A stretch of DNA of 64,000 nt from Microcebus murinus (taxonomy: Eukaryota; Chordata; Mammalia; Primates; Cheirogaleidae): assembly GCF_040939455.1 (NCBI RefSeq), contig NC_134108.1, positions 81,884,001-81,948,000 of the forward strand, given 5' to 3'. Shown piece by piece: positions 13,403 through 21,772 of the stretch. Both the position numbers and the translations under genes were made by a program. The notes beneath the pieces are model-generated. The model saw only the letters and a program-made list of their open reading frames with translations, was not told the origin of the DNA and made no database searches. Positions within the stretch are counted from its first letter, which is position 1. Every line of letters starts with the position of its first letter.

Positions 13403-14976
13403 CCCTCACAATGATAAACTAATTTATATTTTTTGATTTGGGACATTTAATTTGTGCTAAAGTGATGTTAGACTACAGAGGACTTGAATTATTTTCTAGA
13501 ATTTGGAAAACTTAGCACTTAGAAATACAATGTCATCAATAGTAACATGGAAAAAGCAAAACAGAAAAGAAAGGCTTTGCTTTCAATAATGTTTACCTCT
13601 ACTGCCTCAGCCCCTCCTGTGGTGACTGGCAGCTTGTTTTATTTGGAACCTGCTGGTTTTCCGCTTTTTCCTATGCTCTGGATAACATCCAACTTCACCC
13701 TTTCATGGAAAGTCTCTGTAGTGTTTATTCCAAGGGGTACAAAATCATTACTCTATTACCTGATATGGCAAGGCCAGGCCCATTGAGGGGTTAATCAGAG
13801 AACACTTATAAAGCATTTCAGAAATAAAAAATGTTCTACAAATGCTAAAGTTATTAAGATTTTGGCAGCATATATCAAAAGTGGAAATCTTTATGCTGGC
13901 TTATGTTTTGCTTAATCTTTAAAAATCGTGTCAAACTCTCAAATTTTAATCTGATGCAATGAATATTTATTGAACACATATGGTTTTCAAAGTTTATAGG
14001 ACAAAGAGGAATAAAGCTTTCTTTCCCCTTAAGGGGTTTATTGTTTAGTAGGTGGGTAGACGGATACACAGCTCATTCTGATATAGGGTAAACTCCAAGA
14101 GTTCCTCGAAGAGGTACAAACTAGGTACTGTGGAATGGCAAAGTTAGAGGAGTTAGAGATTGAGCTGTGAAGTACAGGCTATTTGCTCTGGAACTAGAGG
14201 GATGGTAACATTTTATTAGAGCAGATACTGGGAAAAGGGCATTGTAAACAGAGGAAATTGTGAGTTAAACGGTAGAAAAGGCATTTCGGAGAAAATACAA
14301 GTGGCTCAATTTTGTATTTCAAGGGCAAAGTTTGGGCTGAGAAGGTAGAATGGGGCCAGATGGTAGAAGGCCTTTACTGCCAGGCCAAGGAGGTGGTAGA
14401 GAGCTGCCGAAGGCTTTGGAGAAGGTGGGGTGCAGGGGAGGGTGATGCACGGGGCAGGACTGCACACAAAAAGCAGGCACTGAACAATTATTCAAGGAAT
14501 AATCAATGAATTACATTTTCTTGGGTATATTTTAATGCTGACAACAGTTTCCTTAGATAATTCCTATTTTTATTCAAGGCCTTGGGTCAAGTTTCTACTA
14601 AAATCCAAGTTGTGCTTTAAACATATCTGTCTCTTCCTTGAAGACATACCTTTTTTTACCCTGTCTTTCCATATGGTACCCTCCAAATTTGATCTCCTCC
14701 AATTTTAATCTCCTGCCAGCCTGGCACAGCCATATTTCCTCTAACCCCCTTGAAAACAGGGCTACTTTCCTAGTCACTCCAGTGCTGGACTCTCTACTCA
14801 GGTCACTTTTCTTCCTGATTCTAAGTACTATTGTTTCCCTTCAGATAATGGAGCGCTAGATGTACCTGTGAAATTCTGTGAGTCTTAGTTTTCAATACTT
14901 GCTATGAAGCACTGTAGAGCAGAAACAAAGCCCTGAGGGAACATGAAATAGGAAAGAGATCTTTGAAAGCACTTTT
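13403..14976. other. No recognisable feature
   Basis: Mixed-composition sequence without a supported gene. The short open frames (79 codons and below) show no recognisable domain. Confidence 0.4.
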
Positions 14977-14990
14977 AAAAAACTAGCTAT

Positions 14991-15156
14991 CTTAGCCAGC
15001 CATGGTGGTGCATGCCTGTAGTCCCAGCTACTCAGGAGACTGAGCCAGGAGGATTGCTTGAGCCCAGGGTTTGAGGTTGCTGTGAGCTAGGCTGGCACCA
15101 TGGCACTCACTCTAATCCAGGCAACAAAGCGAGACTCTGTCTCAAAAAACAAAAAC
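14991..15156 (+). mobile_element. Alu SINE, right-arm fragment
   Basis: A 5'-truncated Alu starting at 'cttagccagccatggtggtg'. It is flanked by a perfect 14-bp duplication AAAAAACTAGCTAT (14977-14990 and 15157-15170), so it was truncated at insertion. Confidence 0.93.
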
Positions 15157-15170
15157 AAAAAACTAGCTAT

Positions 15171-15340
15171 TAAGCAAGATGATATCACTCAGCCTCAAGT
15201 TCTTCATGTGTCAAAGGTGGATAACAGTATCTACTGCATGATGTCGTTACAAAAATTAAACGAGTTAATATTTGGCAAAGTGACTGGGATACATGGTTAC
15301 CACTCAGTAAAGGTTAACTTAAAAATTAAAGTCTAACATC
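15171..15340 (+). repeat. MIR SINE, 3' part
   Basis: Wording of the MIR 3' half ('cctcaagttcttcatgtgtca', 'aattaaacgagttaata', 'cactcagtaaaggtt'). The Alu fragment inserted into its left side and the provirus just to its right. Confidence 0.7.
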
Positions 15341-15346
15341 TAATAG
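15341..15346. repeat. Provirus target-site duplication, left copy
   Basis: TAATAG directly precedes the 5' LTR. The identical six bases directly follow the 3' LTR at 22474-22479. A 6-bp duplication is what betaretroviral integrases make. Confidence 0.95.
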
Positions 15347-15768
15347 TGTTAGAGGCAAGGACCCTCAAAGACCCTCAACTCCCCTATGACTTGTCCTACA
15401 CACGAACTTCGCCCTGGAAAATTCCAGCTATAGCTCCAAGAAGAACGCAGTCCATGACGTGCTGACCACGGAATGCTCCAGGATGTGTTGACTGCAAATG
15501 TTCCGGTTGGAGATGAGTAATCAGTCAAAAACAAGATACGATAAGACACTGATTAGGGCTAATCAACCCAGACCCAAGCCTCATCATCACTACTCTATTT
15601 TTTGTTTTGACTTCCTTGTTTTTGTATGCCTATAAAACCCACTAAAAATCTAAGTAAAGCAGACATTGACAACCATTTGCTTGGTCTCGTTTCTCTCTCT
15701 CGCTCATCTCTTTCAGGCACGGTCCCCCTCGCCCCCGCGAGTAACAGAAGGTCCCGCGGGCCGGGACA
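15347..15768 (+). repeat. 5' LTR of the betaretroviral provirus
   Basis: 422 bp starting TGTTAGAGGC and ending CCGGGACA (TG...CA termini). It is identical to the 3' LTR except at 15665 (A here, C at 22370). The TATA box at 15631-15637 places the transcription start near 15660, giving a U3 of about 310 bp and a short R-U5. U3 holds a CRE-like TGACGTG at 15455-15461. Its regulatory relevance is not established. Confidence 0.97.
15631..15637 (+). promoter_or_regulatory. LTR TATA box
   Basis: TATAAAA sits in U3 of the 5' LTR, with the same motif at 22336-22342 in the 3' LTR. A variant poly(A) hexamer AGTAAA at 15653-15658 may be the polyadenylation signal. No AATAAA lies inside the LTR. Confidence 0.85.
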
Positions 15769-15770
15769 AG

Positions 15771-15788
15771 TGGCGCCCAACGTGGGGC
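15771..15788 (+). promoter_or_regulatory. Primer-binding site (tRNA-Lys1,2 type)
   Basis: TGGCGCCCAACGTGGGGC lies two bases after the LTR end. It matches the 18 nt complementary to the 3' end of tRNA-Lys1,2, the primer used by type D retroviruses such as Mason-Pfizer monkey virus. Confidence 0.95.
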
Positions 15789-15922
15789 TCGAGGTACGGA
15801 CTTTTGTCGGGTGACGCCACGGAGCGCTCTTCGGCCGAAGGAAACCCTACAGAGACCCTCGTTCTGCCGCTCACAGAGTCGACGGTCTGGTGAGTAAAAT
15901 TTTACATTGTCACCCCATCGAG
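15789..15922 (+). other. Provirus 5' leader
   Basis: A 134-nt leader between the primer site and the gag start. It holds the palindrome GTCGAC at 15878-15883, which could serve as a dimer-initiation loop (inference), and the major splice donor. Packaging signals are expected here but cannot be pinpointed. Confidence 0.6.
15887..15896 (+). promoter_or_regulatory. Major splice donor
   Basis: CTG|GTGAGTA with the cut after 15889 is an excellent 5' splice site in the standard retroviral position between the primer site and gag. It would pair with the acceptor at 21477. Confidence 0.85.
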
Positions 15923-18097
15923 ATGGGCCATTCATTGTCTAAGGAGGCCGTTTTTATTAAGGATCTCAAGGCCTCACTCAGAGAGAGAGGAATTAGAGTT
16001 AAGAAAAAGGATTTAGTAAAGTTTTTTGTGTTCATTGATCGTGCTTGTCCTTGGTTTATTATTGGTGGACCTGAGATTCACCCACACAAATGGCAAAAAG
16101 TAGGTAGAGATTTAAACGATTTACTTCTAAGTCAGGGCCCAGATGCCGTCCCTGGATCTGTTTTTTCGTACTGGGGACTAATCAGAGATATTGTTGAAGG
16201 GGCAGATTCAGACCCCAATAAAAAGCAGCTGCTCTCAGTAGCAGAATTCTGCCTCCGACCCGTGTCGCGGTCCGCTTCAAAAACGTCTTTAGAAGCGGCC
16301 GAAGGGTCAGCCCCCCCTGATAATCCTAAAAGATCAACATGCCCTTCCCCTTGCCCTTCAGTTTGTATTAATATGCCCCCTCCAGACCCATCGGTTGAGC
16401 TCCAGACATCTAAAGAGGAGCCCTCGGTTAGTAGACTAGACACCAAGGCCCTCTACCCTCCCTTACCTGAGGTTATGGCTCCTCATGCATTTAATTACCC
16501 GGTGTTCAAAAAACAATCCCCCCGAGAGTCCCTCGACCCCGCCGAAGAGGCTACCCTCGGAGAGGAAGCGGTCCAATATTACGATCCCAAATGGCCACCT
16601 CCTTACACGCCCCAGATTTACGCACCTTCGTTAATACCCCCCCTTACAATGCCCTTACTTTTGCGTACCAAAGAAGACTTAAGTCAAAGGGTTACGCAAT
16701 TAAAGGATGTTTTACAACTTCAAAAAGAGTTTGCCCAGCTTTCCAAAGACTTGTCCTCCCTCCAAGATACGCTTAAAGATTCGGTTTTCATTAGCCACCC
16801 ACGTCATGAGACCGCCCAGTCTCACGTCACCTTACATAAGAAATCCTTAAAATCCTCCCATAAAGCCCTAGCATTCCCGGTAGTTACCAGATCTAATAGG
16901 CAAGGAGACCTTGCCGCCCCTTCTTCGAGCCAGTCCCCGCCCCAAGATTCAGATAATGAAGATACGGAAGGGAGAGAAAGGGAAAGTGATAGTGATGACC
17001 CCCCAGAGGAGGCAGTCCCGGGGCCCACTGCAGAGCCTACTGAGTTCCGCAGACTAAAACTTAAGACTTTAAAAGAATTAAATTCTGCTGTTAGGACGTA
17101 TGGGCCCAATGCACCCTTTACCTACTCCCTCCTAGAGGCAGCCTCGGGAGGCGGCTACTTGCTCCCCGGAGAATGGACCAAGCTGGTTCAGGCAGTCCTT
17201 TCTCGCGGACAGTTCCTCTCGTGGAAAGCCGATTTTCTCAACCGCTGTCAAACTACGGCTACTAATAATTTAAAAAACCCCAATTCTGCCTCTTGGACCC
17301 TTGAAAAACTTAGTGGACAAGGGAAGTTTGCCACTGAACAGCGCCAAAGGGGACTCCCAATCGGGCTTTTGTCTCAGACTGCCGCAGCCGCTTTCGGCGC
17401 CTGGCGAACACTTCCCTCTACGGGATCTGTTCTCACTCCCCTGACAAAAATTACCCAGGGAGCTCAGGAGGGCTTTAGTGAATTTGTGGGCAGGCTTTTA
17501 GAGTCTGCTGAACGAACCCTCGGGCACAAGGATGAGAATAATAGGCTTATTAAACAATTGGCCTATGAAAATGCTAACAGCACCTGCAGGGCCATCCTCA
17601 GGGGCAAACTCAAAAATAAAGACCTTAATGACATGATTAGAATGTGTAATGATGCTGACCCCTTCGCCCATAAGGTGTCGCAGGCTGTGCAGCTTGCGAT
17701 CGGGGCTGCCATTCAAGGCACTGCGGCACAGAAAGGCTGTTTTAAGTGTGGTCAGCCAGGACACTTTGTGAAGCAATGCCCCTTAGCCACCTCCTCTGCT
17801 GCCCCTAACCTCAATAGACCACCAGGCAGGCCAACCTGGCCCCCCTCCCTCTGTCCTCGCTGCAAGAGGGGATACCATTGGGCTAGTGAGTGCCGTTCTA
17901 AGACCGATGCCCTTGGAAATCCCTTGCCACCCCTTTCGGGAAACGGCCTGAGGGGCCAGCCCCGGGCTCCTTGTCCTATTCAATTTCAGTCGGCCTCGGG
18001 GAACAGCCGACAAGAGGATCCCCAGCCCCTAGACTCCTCCGAGCGACCACAGGGAGTGCAGGAGTGGACTTGTGTGCCTCCTCCGACACAATATTAA
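15923..18097 (+). CDS. gag: Gag polyprotein, intact (724 aa)
   Basis: The structural polyprotein that assembles immature capsids. The open frame extends a few codons upstream, but the ATG at 15923 is chosen because it gives an N-terminal MGHSLS, an N-myristoylation consensus (Gly2, Ser6). The rest of matrix follows. A PPPY late-domain motif (ESCRT recruitment through NEDD4-type ligases) is at residues 225-228, and a coiled-coil-prone stretch at about 250-290 resembles a type D internal scaffold. Capsid may start at Pro319. The major homology region is at about 512-531. Nucleocapsid has two intact CX2CX4HX4C zinc knuckles, at 606-619 and 644-657. An acidic linker precedes the first capsid helix. 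Length is typical for betaretroviruses and there is no internal stop. The end overlaps pro in the -1 frame. The retained myristoylation signal suggests Gag would still go to membranes. Confidence 0.96.
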   Translation: MGHSLSKEAVFIKDLKASLRERGIRVKKKDLVKFFVFIDRACPWFIIGGPEIHPHKWQKVGRDLNDLLLSQGPDAVPGSVFSYWGLIRDIVEGADSDPNKKQLLSVAEFCLRPVSRSASKTSLEAAEGSAPPDNPKRSTCPSPCPSVCINMPPPDPSVELQTSKEEPSVSRLDTKALYPPLPEVMAPHAFNYPVFKKQSPRESLDPAEEATLGEEAVQYYDPKWPPPYTPQIYAPSLIPPLTMPLLLRTKEDLSQRVTQLKDVLQLQKEFAQLSKDLSSLQDTLKDSVFISHPRHETAQSHVTLHKKSLKSSHKALAFPVVTRSNRQGDLAAPSSSQSPPQDSDNEDTEGRERESDSDDPPEEAVPGPTAEPTEFRRLKLKTLKELNSAVRTYGPNAPFTYSLLEAASGGGYLLPGEWTKLVQAVLSRGQFLSWKADFLNRCQTTATNNLKNPNSASWTLEKLSGQGKFATEQRQRGLPIGLLSQTAAAAFGAWRTLPSTGSVLTPLTKITQGAQEGFSEFVGRLLESAERTLGHKDENNRLIKQLAYENANSTCRAILRGKLKNKDLNDMIRMCNDADPFAHKVSQAVQLAIGAAIQGTAAQKGCFKCGQPGHFVKQCPLATSSAAPNLNRPPGRPTWPPSLCPRCKRGYHWASECRSKTDALGNPLPPLSGNGLRGQPRAPCPIQFQSASGNSRQEDPQPLDSSERPQGVQEWTCVPPPTQY
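17938..17944 (+). promoter_or_regulatory. gag-pro -1 frameshift site (G GGA AAC)
   Basis: The heptamer is in the correct phase (gag codons GGA AAC at 17939-17944). It lies inside the only window where the pro frame is open while gag is still being read (17902-18097). The sequence just downstream (about 17945-17975) is very GC-rich and self-complementary, as expected for a stimulatory stem or pseudoknot. Several pairings are possible, so the structure is unresolved. The same heptamer is used at gag-pro in Mason-Pfizer-type viruses. Confidence 0.92.
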
Positions 18098-18867
18098 GAC
18101 CTGAAGATGGTGTTCAAATTCTGCCTACTGGCTCATTTGGACCCCCACCGGCTAACATGTTCTTTTTTATTCTGGGCCGAGCCTCCTCCACCCTTGCAGG
18201 GCTCATAGTCCACCCCTCCATAGTAGATAGTGACTTTACCGGGGAGATTAACATCTTAGCCAGTGCGCTCACCGGCCCTGTGTGTGTCTCTAAGGGACAG
18301 CGCTTAGCTCAGGCATTGCCCTTGCCCCTTAATACATCCTTCCCAGCCATCACCTCTAACCGAGGTGCTTCCTGCCCTGGCTCTTCTGATCTTTATTGGG
18401 TCCAAGCTATCACCAAAAAACGACCCACCCTGCGGTTAAAGTTAGATGGTAAACTTTTTGAAGGCCTTCTTGATTCTGGCGCCGATTCCACAGTTATTGC
18501 CCAGGACGCCTGGCCCCAATCATGGCCATTGCAGCCTTCACTTACACACTTACAAGGTATAGGACAGTCTAATAATACTCTCCAGAGCTCAAAAATTTTA
18601 ACATGGGAAGACCCTGAGGGAAACAAAGGCACCACCCAACCCTTTGTAGTCCCAAACCTGCCTGTTAACTTATGGGGGCGTGATATTCTTGCACAAATGA
18701 ATGTCATTATGTGCAGCCCCAATGAAGTTGTAGCCAGCCAAATGCTTAAACAGGGATTCCTCCCAGGACAGGGCTTAGGCAAGGAGGGTCAGGGACTAAG
18801 AGCACCCCTGACCACCCCCCCTAAGTCAGACAGATCAGGACTAGGGTTCAAAGAACATTTTTTGTAA
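17944..18867 (+). CDS. pro: Pro: dUTPase, aspartic protease and G-patch (frameshift product)
   Basis: Translated only as Gag-Pro after the -1 shift; there is no need for its own start codon. About 307 residues follow the shift. The trimeric dUTPase comes first: AGVDL motif near residues 39-43, then GRASS, IVDSDFTGE and KGQRLAQ motifs, and a less conserved glycine-rich last motif ending YW. The retroviral protease follows, with active-site LDSGADST (catalytic Asp at about 177) and a C-terminal NLWGRDIL that forms the dimer core. A G-patch with regularly spaced glycines (GFLPGQGLGKEGQG) closes the frame, a betaretroviral hallmark. dUTPase keeps dUTP out of viral DNA; the protease matures Gag and Pol. 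All catalytic motifs look intact. The second dUTPase motif has Ala where Ser is more usual (GRAS). Confidence 0.95.
   Translation, partial: RPEGPAPGSLSYSISVGLGEQPTRGSPAPRLLRATTGSAGVDLCASSDTILRPEDGVQILPTGSFGPPPANMFFFILGRASSTLAGLIVHPSIVDSDFTGEINILASALTGPVCVSKGQRLAQALPLPLNTSFPAITSNRGASCPGSSDLYWVQAITKKRPTLRLKLDGKLFEGLLDSGADSTVIAQDAWPQSWPLQPSLTHLQGIGQSNNTLQSSKILTWEDPEGNKGTTQPFVVPNLPVNLWGRDILAQMNVIMCSPNEVVASQMLKQGFLPGQGLGKEGQGLRAPLTTPPKSDRSGLGFKEHFL
18858..18864 (+). promoter_or_regulatory. pro-pol -1 frameshift site (T TTT TTG)
   Basis: The pol frame has a stop at 18822-18824 and pro stops at 18865-18867, so the shift must occur within about 43 nt. The only X XXY YYZ heptamer there in pro phase is TTTTTTG, directly followed by the pro stop TAA. 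G in the last position is atypical for eukaryotic slippery sites. A perfect hairpin TCACTT-ggaa-AAGTGA lies at 18904-18919, rather far downstream for a classical stimulator. Confidence 0.75.
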
Positions 18868-21461
18868 GGGCCATTGATCCCCCTGCACTTCAGGCAGATA
18901 AAATCACTTGGAAAAGTGACTCATCTGTCTGGATCAATCAGTGGCCCCTCCCATCTAACAAGCTAGCCGCAGCTACAGCGTTGGTGCAGGAACAATTAGC
19001 TGCCGGACACATAGAGCCCTCTACTTCACCATGGAACACCCCCATTTTTGTCACTCAAAAAAGGACTGGCAAGTGGCGGCTACTACAAGACTTGCGGGCT
19101 GTTAATCAAACAATGGTTCCCATGGGGGCACTCCAGCCTGGTTTGCCTTCACCCGTAGCTATCCCCAGAGGCTACTATAAGATAGTCATTGACCTAAAAG
19201 ACTGCTTTTTCTCCATACCATTGCACCCAGAGGACTGTAAGCGCTTCGCCTTCAGTCTTCCAGTAGTAAACTGTATAGGACCCTCCCCGCATTTCCAGTG
19301 GCGAGTATTGCCTCAAGGCATGGCCAACAGCCCTACCCTTTGCCAAAAATATGTAGCTCAGACAATTGATTCTTTTAGAATTCAACATCCTCAACTATAT
19401 ATAATTCATTATATGGATGACATTCTTTTAGCCGGAGCCGACGAGGCAACCTTACATCAAGTTACTATGCAGGTTGTCTCGGCCTTACAAGCTCGAGGCC
19501 TCCGCTTGTCCCCCGAAAAGATTCAGGTCTGCCCCCCTCACCTGTTCCTAGGTTTTGAATTATTCCCCAACAAGGTCCTCTCCCAAAAAGTACAGATCAG
19601 AAAAGATTCTCTTCAATGCCTTAATGATTTTCAGCGTCTTCTAGGCGACATTAATTGGCTTCGCCCATATTTAAAACTCACCACAGGACAGTTAAAACCC
19701 CTATTTGACATCCTGCAGGGAGATACTGACCCAACCTCTCCCCGCTCCCTAACTAAAGAAGGGCAGCAAGCACTCAATTTAGTCGAGCAGGCCATAAATG
19801 CCCAGGCCATTGGCTACTTCTCCCCAGATTCCCACCTGTACTTCATTGTCCTCCCCACCCCCTTTTCGCCCACGGGACTCTTTTGGCAAGGCAAGCCTCT
19901 TTTTTGGGTTCATCTATCGGCTTCCTCCCCTAAAGTCCTTCCCACCTACCCTTACTTAGTAGCTAAAATTATTCGATTGGGGCGAGAAAACTCCCTTAAG
20001 CTTTTTGGAAAAGATCCAGATATCATAATACTCCCTTACAATGCTTCCCAAATTCAGTGGCTAATACAGAATGATGATGACTGGGCAGTTAACTGTACAT
20101 CTTTCCAGGGCAAACTAGATAATCATTACCCCCCTGATAAACTAATTCAGTTCCTCTATCGGACACCTGTAATATTTCCCAAAAAAACAAGAGTCTCCCC
20201 CATTCCAGGAGCCGTCTTAGTCTTTACCGACGGATCCTCCTCAGGCACCGCGGCCTATAGCATTAATGGCCAGGTCCGCAGCTTTCCCACTAAATTCTCC
20301 TCTGCTCAACTGGTTGAGTTAGCAGCCTTAGTCGCAGTCTTCAAATACGTAGATCAGTCACCATTTAACTTGTATACTGATAGTTCTTATGTTGCTCATG
20401 CTGTCGCCACTTTAGAAACTGTGCCTCATATTCGGCCCTCCAACAATACCACTCAAATGTTCCAGCAACTACAAGGACTCATTCACTCCCGTTCTGCGCC
20501 CTTTTTTATAGGCCATATTCGTGCCCACACTGGCCTTCCTGGGCCTCTAGTAGCTGGAAATAATCTTGTTGATCAGGCGACTCGCGTTGCAGGCGCTGTT
20601 CACAATATCACTGTTGATCCTGTTTGCGCTGCACGCCAGGCTCATGATTTACACCATCTCAACGCCCATACCCTCAGGCTTAAATTCTCCATTACTAGAG
20701 AACAGGCCAGAGAAATCGTCCGCCAATGCAGGGCTTGTTTTACCCTTCTCCCTGAGCCACACCTAGGAGTCAACCCTCGCGGCCTGATCCCTGGGGAGCT
20801 CTGGCAGATGGATGTCACTCATTACCCCCCTTTCGGAAAGCTTAAATATATACATGTCTCTATAGATACTTGCAGTGGATTTATCTTTGCTTCCCTACAA
20901 ACAGGCGAGGCCACCCGCCACGTTATCAGCCATGTTATAGCCTGTCTCACCTCCCTCCCTCAGCCTAAAGTTATTAAGACTGACAAAGGCCTGGGATATG
21001 TCAGCTCCAATTTCAAAAGTTTTTGTGCTCAGTTAGGCATTAAGCATATTACAGGCATTCCATACAACCCTCAGGGCCAAGGTATTGTAGAGAGAGCTCA
21101 TCAGACGTTAAAAAATATGCTCTCCAAACTACAATCGGGAGGAGGAATTTTGTACCCTTTAACAGGTAATTCCAAAACCCTGCTTAATCATGCCCTGTTC
21201 ATTTTAAACTTTCTCACCTTTGACACTGCCGGTAAAACGGCCGCCGACCGCCTTTGGCACCCATCCACCACAGATACTTATGCACAGGCCTTATGGAAGG
21301 AGCCGCTTACAGGCAAATGGCTGGGGCCTGACCCTGTCCTCATATGGGGAAAAGGACATGCCTGCATCTATGATACCCAGGCAAAAAACGCCAGATGGCT
21401 ACCAGAGAGAGCGATTAAGCTATATAACCCACCCAGGGAATCCCCTGAGAAGAATTCTTAA
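18858..21461 (+). CDS. pol: Pol: reverse transcriptase, RNase H and integrase (frameshift product)
   Basis: About 867 residues, uninterrupted, made as Gag-Pro-Pol by two -1 shifts. In RT the first catalytic Asp is at about residue 112 (VIDLKD) and YMDD is at 185-188 (19410-19421). RNase H has FTDGS (Asp about 458), a downstream Glu (VELAAL), YTDSS and a final Asp (NLVDQ), so all four acidic residues are present. Integrase has an H-X3-H and CRAC zinc site, then Asp652, Asp709 and Glu745 with 35 residues between the last two (DD35E). The C-terminal domain carries WKEPLTG and WGKG motifs. An oddity is that the residue after the second integrase Asp is Lys (TDKG), where Asn is usual. The frame ends 23 bp before the env-remnant ATG. 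Every visible catalytic residue is intact, so the enzyme may be active. Confidence 0.96.
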   Translation, partial: FFVRAIDPPALQADKITWKSDSSVWINQWPLPSNKLAAATALVQEQLAAGHIEPSTSPWNTPIFVTQKRTGKWRLLQDLRAVNQTMVPMGALQPGLPSPVAIPRGYYKIVIDLKDCFFSIPLHPEDCKRFAFSLPVVNCIGPSPHFQWRVLPQGMANSPTLCQKYVAQTIDSFRIQHPQLYIIHYMDDILLAGADEATLHQVTMQVVSALQARGLRLSPEKIQVCPPHLFLGFELFPNKVLSQKVQIRKDSLQCLNDFQRLLGDINWLRPYLKLTTGQLKPLFDILQGDTDPTSPRSLTKEGQQALNLVEQAINAQAIGYFSPDSHLYFIVLPTPFSPTGLFWQGKPLFWVHLSASSPKVLPTYPYLVAKIIRLGRENSLKLFGKDPDIIILPYNASQIQWLIQNDDDWAVNCTSFQGKLDNHYPPDKLIQFLYRTPVIFPKKTRVSPIPGAVLVFTDGSSSGTAAYSINGQVRSFPTKFSSAQLVELAALVAVFKYVDQSPFNLYTDSSYVAHAVATLETVPHIRPSNNTTQMFQQLQGLIHSRSAPFFIGHIRAHTGLPGPLVAGNNLVDQATRVAGAVHNITVDPVCAARQAHDLHHLNAHTLRLKFSITREQAREIVRQCRACFTLLPEPHLGVNPRGLIPGELWQMDVTHYPPFGKLKYIHVSIDTCSGFIFASLQTGEATRHVISHVIACLTSLPQPKVIKTDKGLGYVSSNFKSFCAQLGIKHITGIPYNPQGQGIVERAHQTLKNMLSKLQSGGGILYPLTGNSKTLLNHALFILNFLTFDTAGKTAADRLWHPSTTDTYAQALWKEPLTGKWLGPDPVLIWGKGHACIYDTQAKNARWLPERAIKLYNPPRESPEKNS

Positions 21462-21477
21462 TTCTGTTCTCTTCCAG
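21461..21477 (+). promoter_or_regulatory. env splice acceptor
   Basis: A pyrimidine-rich tract ending TTCTCTTCCAG, with AG at 21476-21477, lies eight bases before the env-remnant ATG and just after the pol stop. This is the usual place for the retroviral env acceptor. Confidence 0.8.
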
Positions 21478-21484
21478 AAATACA

Positions 21485-21772
21485 ATGACTCCCCGAGAAA
21501 AGGTGCTGCCTCTCCTATGCCTGATTCTAGTCGTGACCAAGAGCACCATCGCAACCAACACCCATCAGATCTACAACTATACATGGAAGTCACAGGTAGA
21601 CGCAGCCACACAAAAATCGGTCTCCGTGTTTTACCAACGGCTAGAACAAAGAGGCTCCAGAGAAGACCTCCATACAGAGTCTCCCCATTCAGCCACAGAG
21701 GGTTTAAATTTCTCAGACCTTGCCTCAGACATGGAACGCAGTTGGTTCCAAAGGCTGTGGAGACGCCCATGA
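21485..21772 (+). pseudogene. env: env remnant: signal-peptide start joined to a short tail (95 aa)
   Basis: An ORF directly after the splice acceptor begins with a typical Env leader: charged N-terminus (MTPREK), a hydrophobic Leu/Val core at residues 7-17, and a small-residue cleavage region near 20-24. An N-glycosylation sequon NYT follows at 31-33. There is no surface domain, fusion peptide, disulfide motif or transmembrane segment. The remaining 60 or so residues are polar and end WFQRLWRRP, which might be the old cytoplasmic-tail end or simply out-of-frame sequence. A full betaretroviral env would need roughly 1.7 kb more, so an internal deletion removed nearly all of it. A small secreted or nuclear leader peptide could still be made from spliced RNA (inference). 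Confidence 0.75.

Noticed and set aside
15171..15340. tRNA-like remnant in MIR
   Set aside because: MIRs derive from tRNA, but this copy lacks the 5' tRNA-related part. No functional tRNA gene was found in the window.
15642..15935. Antisense open frame over the LTR/leader
   Set aside because: Stop-poor only because the region is GC-rich. The same antisense reading recurs in part in the 3' LTR.
16132..18013. Several antisense frames across gag
   Set aside because: Shadows of the gag frame. No start context, domain or splice logic supports them.
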